From: Motacilla alba alba
Taxonomy: Eukaryota > Chordata > Aves > Passeriformes > Motacillidae
Direction of reading: 5' to 3'
Assembly: GCF_015832195.1 (NCBI RefSeq)
Contig: NC_052026.1
Location: forward strand, 11,891,619 to 11,955,618
DNA length: 64,000 nucleotides
In this document: positions 36,101-64,000 of the stretch, piece after piece
Layout of the letters: each line of letters begins with the position of its first letter
Numbering within the stretch: position 1 is the stretch's first letter
Translations under genes and position numbers: made by a program
The notes under the pieces: model-generated
Databases searched by the model: none
What the model saw: only the letters and a program-made list of their open reading frames with translations
What the model was told of the DNA's origin: nothing

Positions 36101-39100
36101 GAGTATTGCACAACTGGTGGTTTCCACAAAACAGATGCAAAACTAAAGGAAAGGACACATGAAGGTGTATTTTAGAAAGGCAGCATTCATTCTTATAGAA
36201 CAGATTCCTGATACCCCACACTGGATGTCCCAAAAAAATGAAGTGAGAAGAATCAAATCAAGTCAACCCTCTATAGACTTATTTTCTAAAAAGTAGTGCA
36301 GAACTTTGCACAGAAAAATCACCTTTGTAAGAAAGAAGAAACCTGGCAAAAGAGGCTGGGTTCAGAGGCATGGCCAGGTAGGACTGATGATTCAGGGTAG
36401 GCTTTCAGGCAGAGGAACCATTTTGGAAATAAAAAGACGTGTCCTTCAGAGAAAAGGTGTTCTTGCTATAGTAGGGTTAAGAGGAAATCTTTGTCGTTTG
36501 CTCAGTGTTGGGAACATTTAAATTATTTTCTCTTTTTTTGTCTGCATAATTAAGGCTGGCCTTGGTTGGCCTTCCAGCAACAACTGCAGTCACTCCAGTG
36601 GCTTCACACAGCTGGAGCAATGTTTACAAGGGTTGCAGAGCCGAGCTGTTCTCAGAACAGGCTGGGTGGGCTGGGAACAGGAGGCACAGAGCGTGCTCAC
36701 CCCGCACAGCAGAGCCGGCTGCTCACCAGCACCCACACCGCGCTCCGCTCCCAATGAAAGCCAAACCATGCGCCTCACCTTGTCAGGCACCCCTTGGTGC
36801 TTCCTATAAATACCTTCCCATCAGCCTGTCCTCCCAGAAACGGCCATTAAATTACTTTTACAGCAGTCCAGAAAGGATTATTTATAAAGCTCCACATTAG
36901 CAATCTTTTAGGGAACGCTGCAGTGAGATAAATGTAAAGGCACTTTTGAAAGAGAGGAATGCTTTCCCATCATGAAGCATTATCAAGAGAACATTATCTT
37001 TAATACTTTAATAGACTTGAGACAAAAGGCTGGATGTGTGGTTTGATTATTGGTATGAAGTGAACTGCATTTACTGTGTTCACAAAAACCTACTTTTAAA
37101 AACCAACTTTCTTTGTGCCTCAGAGTGAAAAATTTATGTGCGGGGAGGGGGTGAGTTAAAAAAAAATCACAAGTCACTGATCTTATTCACTGTTGAGATA
37201 CTATGTGGAAAACAAAGATAATTTTAGACAAAATATTAACATCATGCTTCAAATGTACTCAAGTGTGGCCAAAACCAGATGAGCTCATTCCACAAACAAA
37301 ATCTATACTTGGGGCATATCAGAGCAGACCTGGGTTGTTGCTCAGGGCAGATTGCTGAGCCAGCCTGGGTGTGCAGGCCATGCTGGGAGAGGCTCTAGAG
37401 AACCCCCAGCAGACACCCCCCAGTGCAGAGCTCTCACAGAGCCCGCCCCCCTGAGCAGGGCATATTCTGGAGAGAGAATGAATACACAAAACCAGACCAG
37501 GGTGAGACCCCTGAATGTGGAGCACACCCTAGGCCATGCCACTAAGGAGTTCTGGAAGCACAACCTGAGCAGCTGCTCCTGAGCATCACAAGGCAGGACA
37601 AAAGCTTTCCTTTCACACTTATGTTATGATGCCATCCTTACCATGAATCGCCGCTTTCATTTTCATATCTAAAAACCCCAAAACAAGCCTGCCACGCTTT
37701 ACTGCTTTTGGCACCACAGAGCCACCACAGTTTGGGTTGCTTTCCATATTACTGATGGTTATCTATTTACAAACCTCACCGCTGGTGGAGAAGTGAGCTT
37801 GAGATCTTCGGTTTTGTTTGCCATTCCTGAAAATGGTTTGGAGTCATTGAAGGGCAGCAAGCATGAAATGTCTTTATGTAATTCCTAAAGCACAACAGCA
37901 GAACCCATTTAGGAGAGAAGAGAGGGTCCCAGTGAGGGGGATTGTCACAGCAGCTACCATTCTGTACAGCTGCTGTCTCACAACACCATCTAAACAGGGA
38001 TCTGCACAGTTTGGAACTGCGTGTTCCAAAGGTACTCACAAAGAAAGGTATTGAAAAACTCATCTCTTGGGTTTCAGTGCTCCACTGTTGATTTGGAGAA
38101 CACACGATGGAGTGGTTTTATAACACAAAAATTAAAAAACACCCTATGGTTTATGTGGGTAAAAAATAAAAATTAATTATAAACCACAGGATCTTATTTT
38201 TCCTGGGTACACTGAACAATAGAAAAAACCATTCAAGTGGGGGTGGGGATGGCAGCGGTTTTGAGCATTCAGGAAAAAATGCAAGTCCTCTTACACAAAG
38301 AGTTTCTAGAGTTCAATTTTCAGTGGCATAGTCTGCTAAAGAGTAACCATTTTTCCCCTGTATACTTCAGAATTTTTTTTATCTGAAGCAAATATGAAAT
38401 TGAATATTTCTGAAATCAACAACAATACATAGGAATGAGAAGAATTTCTGAAGAGAGATGATGTGCTTGCTAAATAGAATTCAAAAGTTACTCTAATTCT
38501 GTAATGGCTCTTCTGAAGGATTTCTGACTCAAATTCCAGAGCTACAAATTCAAGGGCTCCAAGAGCCAGGCATGTATGCTTCATTACTAGCTCCATAATT
38601 TTTCCTCAAAGTTACTTTTTACAGTGGCAGTGACATACTGCATGTTCCCCCTTTCTAAGCCTTGTTTAAATCTATAAAAACTGAGGGGCTGGCATAAGAA
38701 AAACTGTTCCTTGGCTCTTCCTTCTGATTTCAATTCCAATTTCCTATTCTGTATCTAGAGGTTAAACATCATTTATGCTCAATGACAGACACGCAATGAA
38801 CAAAGTGCAATTATATCCAGTAACCCCTTCTTTCCCCCACTTTGGTTTATCCTAATTGTCTCCAAAACTTCTAGAGTCTGTAAGTTCTAATCAGTTGTGA
38901 GTGCAGTTGCTGAGAGCAGCAACATGAGCAGAGCTGTGCTGAGAACAGCATTCCTGCCTGCCCCACCGAGCTGTGCTCAGCCGAGCCTGGGCTGCCGGCA
39001 CTTCTGGACCTGCCCACTGAGAGCTGCTTCAGCTCAATCCACAACCCGCTTGGACTGATTGTTGTGTTTGTGGCTTCCCAGAGCTGCCCCAAGAGCAGTC

Positions 39101-42074
39101 TGCCAGCAGGGCTGTCCTTTCCCGCCAGCTCATCCCAGCCCACAGGCAGCGTGGGCTGATGCTGCCTCCTCAGCGCATTTGCAACCGGCTGTTCCTGCTC
39201 AAAACAGGTCAGAAAATCATCCCACCTGCTAAACCATGGCAAGAGTCATTATCCTGGTCATTGCAAACCCTCTGGAAGCTCCAGCATCCAACGCTGATCT
39301 TGCTCTGTAGCTGGAAGATCTCCAGGCTGTGCAGTGAGCTCCCACACTGCACCTGCACATTGCTGTTTTGCCAGAGTAGCTGTGTCTGATAGGGAACCAC
39401 TGGTGGAACCTGGTGCCAGGGAACAGAATTAAAAAAAAAGGAACAAACAACCCACAATCCCAAAATATTGCCTTCACTGCATTCACAGTCTCCCTTCTTG
39501 TTAGCACACGCTCTGGAATGTATTATATCACTGTCTAGGTCCACGGTCTTACAATTTTCTTTCTTCCCCAAATTATCTCCAAAACAGTCTCCATATCCTG
39601 AAAATTTGCAGTCCTTTCTTTTCTGGGGGCTTACTTTTTGCAAGGTAAGATCAGGTCACTCTAAATAAAACCGCAGACATGCTGTTATCAGTTACCAATA
39701 TCTTTTAGCTGAACAAAAAGATTTTACAGACAAGCAGAAGCCACATTTCATTGAAAAATACGGAGCCTGCCATCCTTATAGGCCCCCTCCTCCTCACAAG
39801 CAAGAGAAAGGGTCTGTTACTGTTGTGAGGACTACCAGGTGTAACTCCAGCTCTAGGACATATCTCCTCATGCCTGCAGACCATCATCCAAACTGTGCTC
39901 CAGATCTCATCAGGAATACGATGTCCCTGACTTTTGATAAAACATTTTAGAGCAATGTAACACACACACACAAAATACATGGCATTGTAAGCAGTCTGAC
40001 AGTTTATATTCTCAGACATAGATTTCTTGTCAGTAAAAACTAAGCAAAATTGAATGGTCTTCTAAGTTTCTGCATTGCTTTCAAAAACAAAACAAAATAA
40101 CAAATGAACCAAACTCATCCCAAAACAAAACAAATAACTCCAAAAAGTCCAGCCCTTTTCAAGGACAGTTTGATTTAATGCTATTGCTACAATTAGTATT
40201 CAGTGTAGCTTGTGTGGATTTTCACAGTAAAGCTCACAATTGCACAAGGACTGCATTGCATCAAACAAAAGAAAGGCACACCTAATCCAATGGGAATGAG
40301 TCCCCCATTTTCAGGGCATGTTTAACCAAGAATTCCTTGGGCCAATTCTAGTGACAAATGTTACACTCCAGATAAGGCTCAGACTGTCCTTTCCTCACTT
40401 TAACCTCTCATGCCCCGACCAGAGAGGAGGAAGGACCTGTTCCTTGCCAGCCTTTGCACCACACAGTTCCACCACACCTTCGCATTTCTCCCACGGCAGA
40501 ACTCTGCGTGCCTCCCATCCCTACTGAAAGCAGACCCACAGAGATCCTCAACACTGAATTAGTTCAGAAAACAGCAGGAAAATATCTTGCTCTTCCTGAC
40601 AAACCCAAAAGCTTTTATTCAATGCTGCAAAGACAGCTAAATTCTAATGCTGTTCCATTGCACACAACAAATTTTTCCAACAACAGTCGGCTTTTTGGAG
40701 CTTCTCACAGAAAAATCCAGGGAGACTCCCCCTCCCCAAAATACATCATTTTTCCTCTCCTCTGTTATTCTGTTGTTTCCTTCCACTTCTCACCTATTCT
40801 TGTGGATAGTAGTAAAATGAAATAGAACAATATTTCCTTCATTTTGCTCTTGCATACTTCTAAGTAATATTATTTAAAAGGTACCCATATTAAAGATTTT
40901 GACTATTTCTGCACACAAATACAAATTTTAAAAGTTATGTTTTCATGAAATTCAAACATCTCAAGTTATTTTAGAAGGGAATATATACACACAAGTGATC
41001 CGTGCCAGTAGCACATTAACTTTTCCCCTACCTCCAGCAAGGAGAAGATAAAGTGCTGATAACAGGGAATGAGTAAAACCAAATAGCAACAACAAAAAAA
41101 CCTTTCAAAAGTTACGATGTGGTAACAACCAAGCTGGAAGGTAAGGACCAGAACAGGACATTGGTATAAACCAGCACAATTGCACCTCCATCAGGTCCAT
41201 GGTAAAAGCTGCTTTCCCAAATGAAACACAACAGGTTCTTATTTTCACTTATTGCTCAACAAGAGGAGAATGTCTTATTAGGTCTAGGAGCAGTAGAAGG
41301 CCCTGTTTAATGTCCTCAGACTTCAAAGCAACAGAAATTTACAAAGATGACTCCCGTGTTTGAGGGTTAAGGGTTGTGGGTGAGTTTGTTCCTTTTTCTA
41401 AATAATGGAACTTCTGATACGCAACCCCTCACACTCCCTCCCTTTTCAATTCCTCTTGAAAAAATTAGGCAGTCCCAAAATGTGGCAAGTGCTGGAGCAA
41501 CTCAAGATCTAATACAAAACTTTGAAAACCTCTCCCCATTTTTACCCTTCTTCCTATATGATCTGCACTCTACAGTATGAGTGAGCATCTCACGGGATCT
41601 TCCACAGGGAGAATTCCCAAAGACTCAGTTTATGGTGCTGAACACAACCAAGGGAAATGCCCTGAGAGACCAGGATTAAAACCAACAAGAACAACAAACT
41701 CGCTCCCTGCCAGCAGTAGTTTGCAGCAGCGAGGAGGCGAGGGAACAGCCTGAGAAAGTGCCCAGCCCTGTGAGAGGAGCCCTGCCAGCACCGAGGCCAT
41801 CTCACGGCGCAGGCACCGGAGCCAGCCCGAGCCACCAGCGAGCAAAGCCAGCGCTCAGCTGTGCCAGGGGGCCCCACGGCCACCAAAGGCTGCTCCAGCT
41901 CAGGCTGCAGCCCTGTCTGTTACTGCAAATGCCATCTGTTGCAAAGCCTTGACGTTATTGTGCTGATAATCTACGGGTTTCTTTCTTAAAGCCAGAAGAC
42001 TGAAGAGTAATATTTCTTTCATTTTTGGTCTAACACAGCGTGTTTACATTGGGGTGACACTTAAAGCACTCCTC

Positions 42075-42118
42075 TTGTCCAGTCATTGCTGCTGGACAAT
42101 GTTTGCTGTCCAGCAAAC
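42075..42118. repeat. Two adjacent perfect 8-bp hairpins
   Basis: TTGTCCAG (42075-42082) pairs with CTGGACAA (42092-42099). GTTTGCTG (42101-42108) pairs with CAGCAAAC (42111-42118). They lie one base apart. Confidence 0.7.
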
Positions 42119-43959
42119 GTTTGATGGATTTTTTTGGGTAGAGCAGTTTTTAAAAGGTTTTTTCTTTCTGACTAAATGCGGTCAGATACCACTGTGATTT
42201 TCACTATTTGATATCAGTTCGAACATTTCAAAGCAACCGCATTGAATATCAATGAACTCGGAGAAAACACTTAGAATAGAAAAACAAGGACAAATTTGAC
42301 AAAAAAGAATAAAAAAAAAAAAACAAACGAAAATACAACACAAGCAACTTAAGTCAACAATTTTATGAGCAGCAAAATGACCTCGGACTTAAGGCTAACA
42401 GACACCAGAGTATTCCCGGGCATGGAGCTCCTGCTGCAGCTGCTGACAGGAGCTCCCGGCTCCAGAGCAGCTGTTTCGAGCCCCTTCTTTGAACGCCGGT
42501 GGAAAGGGGACATCTACTGGCAGCAAAAGATATTCTCCCAAAGACTCATTAAATCGGCAAAATTAGAGAAGTACAGCTCGGTACTGTTTGCAGAAGGGAA
42601 GGCATTTTATTTAAACTCAACTTTATATTATCAGCAAGTACACAGAAAGCCACAAACAATAGCTATTTTAAGAAAGAATGTATTTTAAATAAAACTATTA
42701 TAATATCATAACAATAAAAGAAACAGCAATTAGCAAGTCTAAATAACCATCTTGTCATCTTTATTTGAATACTTGCATTTCAACCAAATAACACAGTAGC
42801 CTTCACCTGTTCTTTTTCAAAAACTTTAAAACAAATAGATATAAAAAGGCAAAATTTTAAATTGACTACAGGCAAACCTTGGCACATCAGGAATTTTCTG
42901 TTTCAGAATATTTCAAGTTTTCCTTAGATGCAAACAGCTTTTAGGAGACACTTCTAGCAACAGACTCAAAATATAATACAATAGATTTTGCCAAATACAG
43001 TTCTATATAAGACAGGACCCAGGAGGTTAAACTGCCAGCCTTCACCAGCAGTTCATTTTAACTGACTGAACTAGAACAAATACAATTTCAGAAATGAAGG
43101 TGCTGAAAAGCTTTTATTCTTTAAAAAATTTAGGAATTGAATTTCACTAATCAAATATTTGTTGAAAATATCTCAGTTGACATAAACAAATAAAACTTTT
43201 AAGCCTGTCTTGGGCAAGCCTGTTCTGCAAATGAGGAAATCCCAAGAAGAAACACCTGCTGTGGATGCACAGCTGCAACTATTGAAACAGAGAACAGCCA
43301 TTTCAAACTCTTCAGTCTCACCTCCAACAAGTATAATAAAAATAAAATATCTTCTCTGTAAGCTGGGCAGGAACATCCCATGGGATAGGTCAACACAGAA
43401 ATCATCTCCAGGTAAAATTATCAGTCTCAAGAGAGTGGGAGCAAAAATGACGAAATGAATCCTCTCCAAACCAGTGCTATCAGAAGTGTGAAATCAGGAG
43501 AAGAAAATACAATACATGGTAATTCTGTTCCACAGTTACACAACATGGCAACACAACTGCAGGTGAAGGAGTTTGCTGGTTGCAAGCACAGAAGAGGTTT
43601 TCAAAAATCGAGTTTTGTGGCTGAATGTGAGGACCCTTTCTTTAACAACAGTAAAAGTCAAATCAGAGTTCCTCACCAAACTTCACTACTTATTAAAGCT
43701 TTTTTTTTATTTTTAATGCATTTAAAGACAGTGATTCCTCTGATAAGGCTTTGCAACACAGCATAGTCTAAAACCTCAATCACAAAGAGTAAACGCATTC
43801 ATCAAAGAACACAAAGCACCTAGCGCTTACCTCGAGCTCCCAGCCTTCTCTAGCGCTGGAAGTCATCATCCAAACACGTGTGATGCACGTATTTATTCTC
43901 CATTTGTGAAGGAGAGCCCTTGGAATTGAAGCCAGCCCATCAGCGATAAAGCATCTGCA

Positions 43960-44284
43960 GCAGATCCCAGGTGAGGGCGCCCAGGGGACGCTGCTGGCGG
44001 CTGCAGCAGCGGCGAGGCTGAGGCTCCGCGTGGGCCCAGCTCCGCTGCCACGAGGCCACAGCCCCGCCTGAGGGCCCGGCGCAGCGCCGGAGCCGAGGCA
44101 CAAACGCTGCGCCCGAAAGCTTCAAACGCCGGGGGCGAGCCCAGCCCAGCCCAGCCCGGCCCCTCTGGGCCCGCAGCCGAAGCCCGGGAGAGCCGGCCCG
44201 CTCCGGCTCGGCCGTTCCGGTGTTCCCGAACCACAGGCAGCGCAGGGGGCGGCTGGCGCCGGTGGCCGGGGCGGGGCCCGGCCC
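43960..44284. promoter_or_regulatory. CpG island-like region in the intergenic interval
   Basis: About 320 bp of very GC-rich DNA with dense CpG (for example GGCGCAGCGCCGGAGCCG and CTCCGGCTCGGCCGTTCC) and a short CCCAG repeat near 44138-44158. Open frames here on both strands are the expected by-product of GC-rich sequence and show no known domain. A CpG island usually marks a promoter, but neither neighbouring gene starts here, so an unannotated transcript or an orphan island is possible. Confidence 0.5.
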
Positions 44285-44442
44285 GGCCCCTCAGGGGCTC
44301 AGCCCCCGGGCAGAGCGCGGTGCCCCGAGCGCCGGGGCCGCGGGTTCGAGCCCCGGGTGGACCATTCACGTTACGGTTGGATTTGATGGTCCCTGTGGGT
44401 GCTCCCCTGCTCGGAATATCTATCCTGTGATCCTGATGGATT
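44285..44442 (+). mobile_element. SINE with tRNA-Ile-like head and CR1-like tail (TguSINE1-like)
   Basis: The head runs about 44285-44363. It carries an A-box-like GGCTCAG, then GGGCAGAGCGCGGTGC, and a B box CGCGGGTTCGAGCCCCG, which lines up along its length with tRNA-Ile. The tail, about 44371-44442, reads GGTTGGATTTGATGGTCCC, then CTCGGAATATC and CCTGTGATCCTGATGG, like the 3' end of avian CR1 LINEs. This joining of a tRNA-Ile head to a CR1 tail is what I recall for the zebra finch family TguSINE1. The anticodon arm is degraded, so it is not a tRNA gene. Confidence 0.65.
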
Positions 44443-45880
44443 CCTGCCCCAGCCACCGCCCTATGCCAGCAGCACTTCGTTTTGTAACGACCCCCTCATT
44501 TTTTTTGGTCTTCTATTCTTTTTTTTAGACAACACCTGTTTTCAATATGAGCAAGAAAGTCAAAGTTTAGAGGAAGAGCATCCTCAGGTCTGGTCTCTTG
44601 TCAGCCCCACCCAGAGGGCTCTGGTCTACCCAAAACGCTGCCACTGCCCTTGCAGTCATTTTACATCAGTAAGTGCTAAAAATTATACTCTGGTCCCATG
44701 TTCCACACATGAAATCACACAGCTTGAAACATCCCCAAGCTCCCTTTCTAGAACTGGTTTCCACCATCTCGTGCTAAGGGAATAAAACAGCAGTGGGTGA
44801 TCGGTAGGTACAGATTGCGCACATGGCAGTTTGCAGTTTGTGATGTGGGCGTGGGACTGCACCCCGAAGCAGAACTGTGATCAGGCCAACTAAACCACCA
44901 AGGTGTTAAACGAGTAGGGAGATTGTTTACATCTAAATCACGGCTGATGTGACTGAGGTTCTCCATTCCAGCCCTGCCTCACCTTGCCAAGGAAGCAGAA
45001 ACCCCCAAGTTCCCTACGGGTTTTATAAGAGGAAAAATGAGAAGGTTTCAACAGCCTGCAAAGCCGTGACCAGCTGGACTGTGGCACACTGTAAGTGTGT
45101 AATAAATGGACTACACAGCTACCAAGCTTTCCTCCAGGGCACAGTGAGAATGTTAATTACCATTGTGCAATCCTTTGCACTATTCAAATTACTTTAAAAG
45201 TAACATTTTGGTAGACTTCACCAAGATGAATATTGGGAACAGGTTAGTGTAAACACTCCCATTAAAAAAGAAAAAAATCCTTCCCTCCAGTTCCACCTGA
45301 CTGTGCTGAAACTTAACTTGGGAGGTTTTGATGATGAAGTGATATCTGGCATGAGGTGTATCTGACTACAGAGAAACACACCTTCTTATCTTGATGTGAT
45401 TTCTTCCCCTTTTTTCAATTTTCAGTACAAAAAGGCAGACTGGCTCTCCCTTGACTTAAATGTAGCATTTTGAGTTGCACAGATAAGTGCGTGACCCGTA
45501 AGGTCAATTAAATGCAAACACGAGTGCAATTTCAAGTTCAATACTTTGTTTCCTCTGGCAACAGAAAGAGAACACTAAGCATGTAAACAGTTACATCATG
45601 TTGCCTAAAATGTGTTGCACTAGGAGAGAAACACGCATCGTACAGATTTCTGGCTTACTAGAACACGCAAAAAGACAAAAACAAAACAAACCCCCCCCCC
45701 CCCCCACAAAACCAAAACCACAAAAAAACCACCACAACCCCCCAAACACCAGAGATGTCGCAAAGTATAAATGCACATCTAAATCTAGGAGAAAAGTGTG
45801 TAAGGCTATTTATCAAAGCCTGATGCTCTGTGAAAATACATTAAAGCAAAGCAGAAGTTACTTTCAAAAGGCAATGCACA
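44443..45880. other. Intergenic, downstream of ESRP2
   Basis: No gene recognised. Near the right end is a C/A-rich low-complexity stretch including C15 at 45691-45705. Confidence 0.6.
45680..45745. repeat. C15 tract in A/C-rich low-complexity DNA
   Basis: C15 at 45691-45705 is flanked by ACAAAACAAA and ACAAAACCAAAACC. On the ESRP2 sense strand it is a G/T-rich stretch about 190 nt past the proposed poly(A) signal. Confidence 0.8.
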
Positions 45881-47086
45881 TTGTAAGCATCTCTTTTATT
45901 GTAATATAAAGAAGCATACATCATTCAGTTCTTTAAAGTACAACTCAAATTGTACACTAACAAAAAAAGATCCATTCAGACATCCATGAACATGTCAACA
46001 ACAGAATTCATTATATTTTGCTCTGCTGGTATTGCACTTGGAATGATTGAGAAGTAAGGCACAGTAAAAACAAAGTCATTTAGTGCTTCTACAGCAGATG
46101 TCTTTTTTTAAACACGTGCTACATGACGTAAAAGTACTTCTAGCTTATGTATATACACACGGGAAAAAGAAAAAAGCATGCACTAGAGAATTCAGATTTC
46201 AACATATCTTGCTGTTTCATAATATACAAATAAAGTAGTTTAAAGATGTAAACAAATTGCATGCACATAAACTAGAGCAAAATCTTTAATACAGTATCTG
46301 AAAGCTATTATGCTTAAATAAAAAAATATAACTTATTAGTACTCAGGTTTATGTGCCATTTTTGTCCTGTAGAGATTAAAAATATGGGGCTGGGGCAGGG
46401 TGGGAAGAGAGGATTTTTCTGGTTTTGCTGTTGGTTTTATTTTTTTGCTTTAACATTGGCAGCAGTACACTGGTAAGAAGGTCAAATATGGCTTTTGCAA
46501 AACAATGTCTAATGAAAACATGAAAAAGCACAATTGGTTCAGGATCCAGCATCCTGATATTTTCCAGTCAAGAACAAAACAAAACAAAAATCAATATGAT
46601 CTACGCTTTGAACTGGGTAAGCCATGCATTCCAAAAGACCTTTCTAAAGACATTTAAACTCTACAAGAACGAGACACTTTGTCAAGTGTAAACTCTTAAA
46701 AACTAAACACAGAAGAATCTGAATGACTCAAGCATCGTTTTCCACTTCAAATGCTACTGAGTAAGTTTCACCCGTGGCTGTGGTAGCTGAAGTGATACTG
46801 GACTGTCTTCAGAATTACCTGCATGCCAGGAGCAGCTTTGTTTCTTTTTACACAGGTATGTTAGAAATTAACTAAATTAACTGCACAATTTTTTTGGTTT
46901 CACTTTATCTTTGGCATAGGAGACGCCATTTTTCAAATTAAAAAGGACATGCACCATGCTGCATTCCAACACGTTATGCTGAAAAGGCACATTTGTTGCT
47001 GCCTGGGTGGCAAGGGAAGACTTCTTATTTTGCAAAAGGCACGGTGTTGAGTGCAACATCCTTTCCTCATCCTCCAGAGTGTTCAG
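45881..47086 (-). other. ESRP2: ESRP2 3' UTR
   Basis: About 1.2 kb of AT-rich sequence after the last coding exon. The 3' end is inferred from AATAAA on the - strand at 45900-45895, with another hexamer at 46442-46437 that could give a shorter form. Confidence 0.6.
45895..45900 (-). terminator. ESRP2 poly(A) signal
   Basis: TTTATT on the + strand is AATAAA on the - strand. It is followed by a G/T-rich region with a G15 run about 190 nt further on. It is chosen as the distal signal because no further exon-like sequence lies beyond. Confidence 0.55.

Positions 47087-64000
<16,914 letters not shown>

Larger units (their letters stand above)
29561..43959. other. Long intergenic stretch without recognisable genes
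   Basis: About 14.4 kb of mostly AT-rich DNA. Open frames of up to about 145 codons occur, but none reads like a known family or has supporting splice structure. Visible are a T22 run (33142-33163), A-rich low-complexity DNA near 40085-40140 and two adjacent short hairpins at 42075-42118. Unrecognised lineage-specific transposons or a noncoding RNA could be present. Confidence 0.5.

Noticed and set aside
39209..39643. A 144-codon - strand open frame (Cys-rich start)
   Set aside because: It resembles no family I know, has no splice or promoter context, and is of a length seen by chance in a window this size.
42365..42688. A 107-codon + strand open frame in the intergenic gap
   Set aside because: No recognisable domain, no flanking splice sites, and ordinary composition. 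Treated as chance.
44285..44363. A functional tRNA-Ile gene
   Set aside because: A- and B-box-like segments are present, but the anticodon arm is GC-filled and the acceptor ends do not pair. A CR1-like tail follows, so a SINE fits better.
43893..44456. A 187-codon - strand open frame
   Set aside because: It lies in CpG-rich DNA where stop codons are rare by composition. It has no recognisable domain and overlaps the SINE.

Overview
This window is vertebrate nuclear DNA, almost certainly from a bird and probably a songbird. Protein-coding sequence is confined to short exons with GT-AG borders inside long AT-rich introns, and there are no operons, prophages or CRISPR arrays. Two genes are recognisable and they converge tail to tail. 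NFATC3 (calcium/calcineurin-regulated transcription factor) runs on the + strand over the left half. ESRP2 (epithelial splicing regulator) runs on the - strand over the right part. From memory, NFATC3 and ESRP2 are also convergent neighbours in human (16q22). The bird assignment rests on intron size, the isolated very GC-rich exon, and a composite repeat with a tRNA-Ile-like head and a CR1-like tail that resembles the songbird family TguSINE1.

Layout. 1-530 is the end of an NFATC3 intron. 531-7427 holds six NFATC3 exons: the end of the Rel-homology DNA-binding domain, the IPT/RHD-C domain, and a single 1,047-bp exon for most of the Ser/Pro-rich C-terminal transactivation region. 7428-24882 is a 17.5-kb intron interrupted by a 102-bp in-frame cassette exon (16061-16162). 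24883-25007 is the last NFATC3 coding exon, followed by a 3.3-kb 3' UTR with clustered poly(A) signals near 28176-28337. About 28360-45880 is a 17.5-kb stretch without a recognisable gene; it contains a GC-rich patch with three MEF2-like boxes (28.9-29.5 kb), a CpG-rich island (43.96-44.28 kb), the tRNA/CR1 SINE (44.29-44.44 kb) and a poly-C tract. 45880-64000 holds the 3' two thirds of ESRP2 on the - strand: 3' UTR, two alternative C-terminal coding exons, and exons for the RRM2 second half, RRM3, the Tyr/Pro-rich linker and the start of an RRM-like fold. Both genes are cut by the window: NFATC3 lacks its 5' exons and ESRP2 lacks its 5' exons.

Most interesting reading. The ESRP2 exon at 57476-57653 encodes only the first half of a fourth RRM-like domain. 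The usual C-terminal exon (50132-50243, ending in PKEWVCL) cuts that domain short. The last exon (47087-47245), which joins in phase if that exon is skipped, encodes a 52-residue tail that matches the missing RRM half, including an RNP1-like SGEALVTF. ESRP2 may therefore switch between a three-RRM and a four-RRM protein by skipping one exon. Other candidates are a 12-nt tandem splice donor in ESRP2, an in-frame NFATC3 C-terminal cassette, several perfect inverted repeats in introns, and two putative regulatory clusters.
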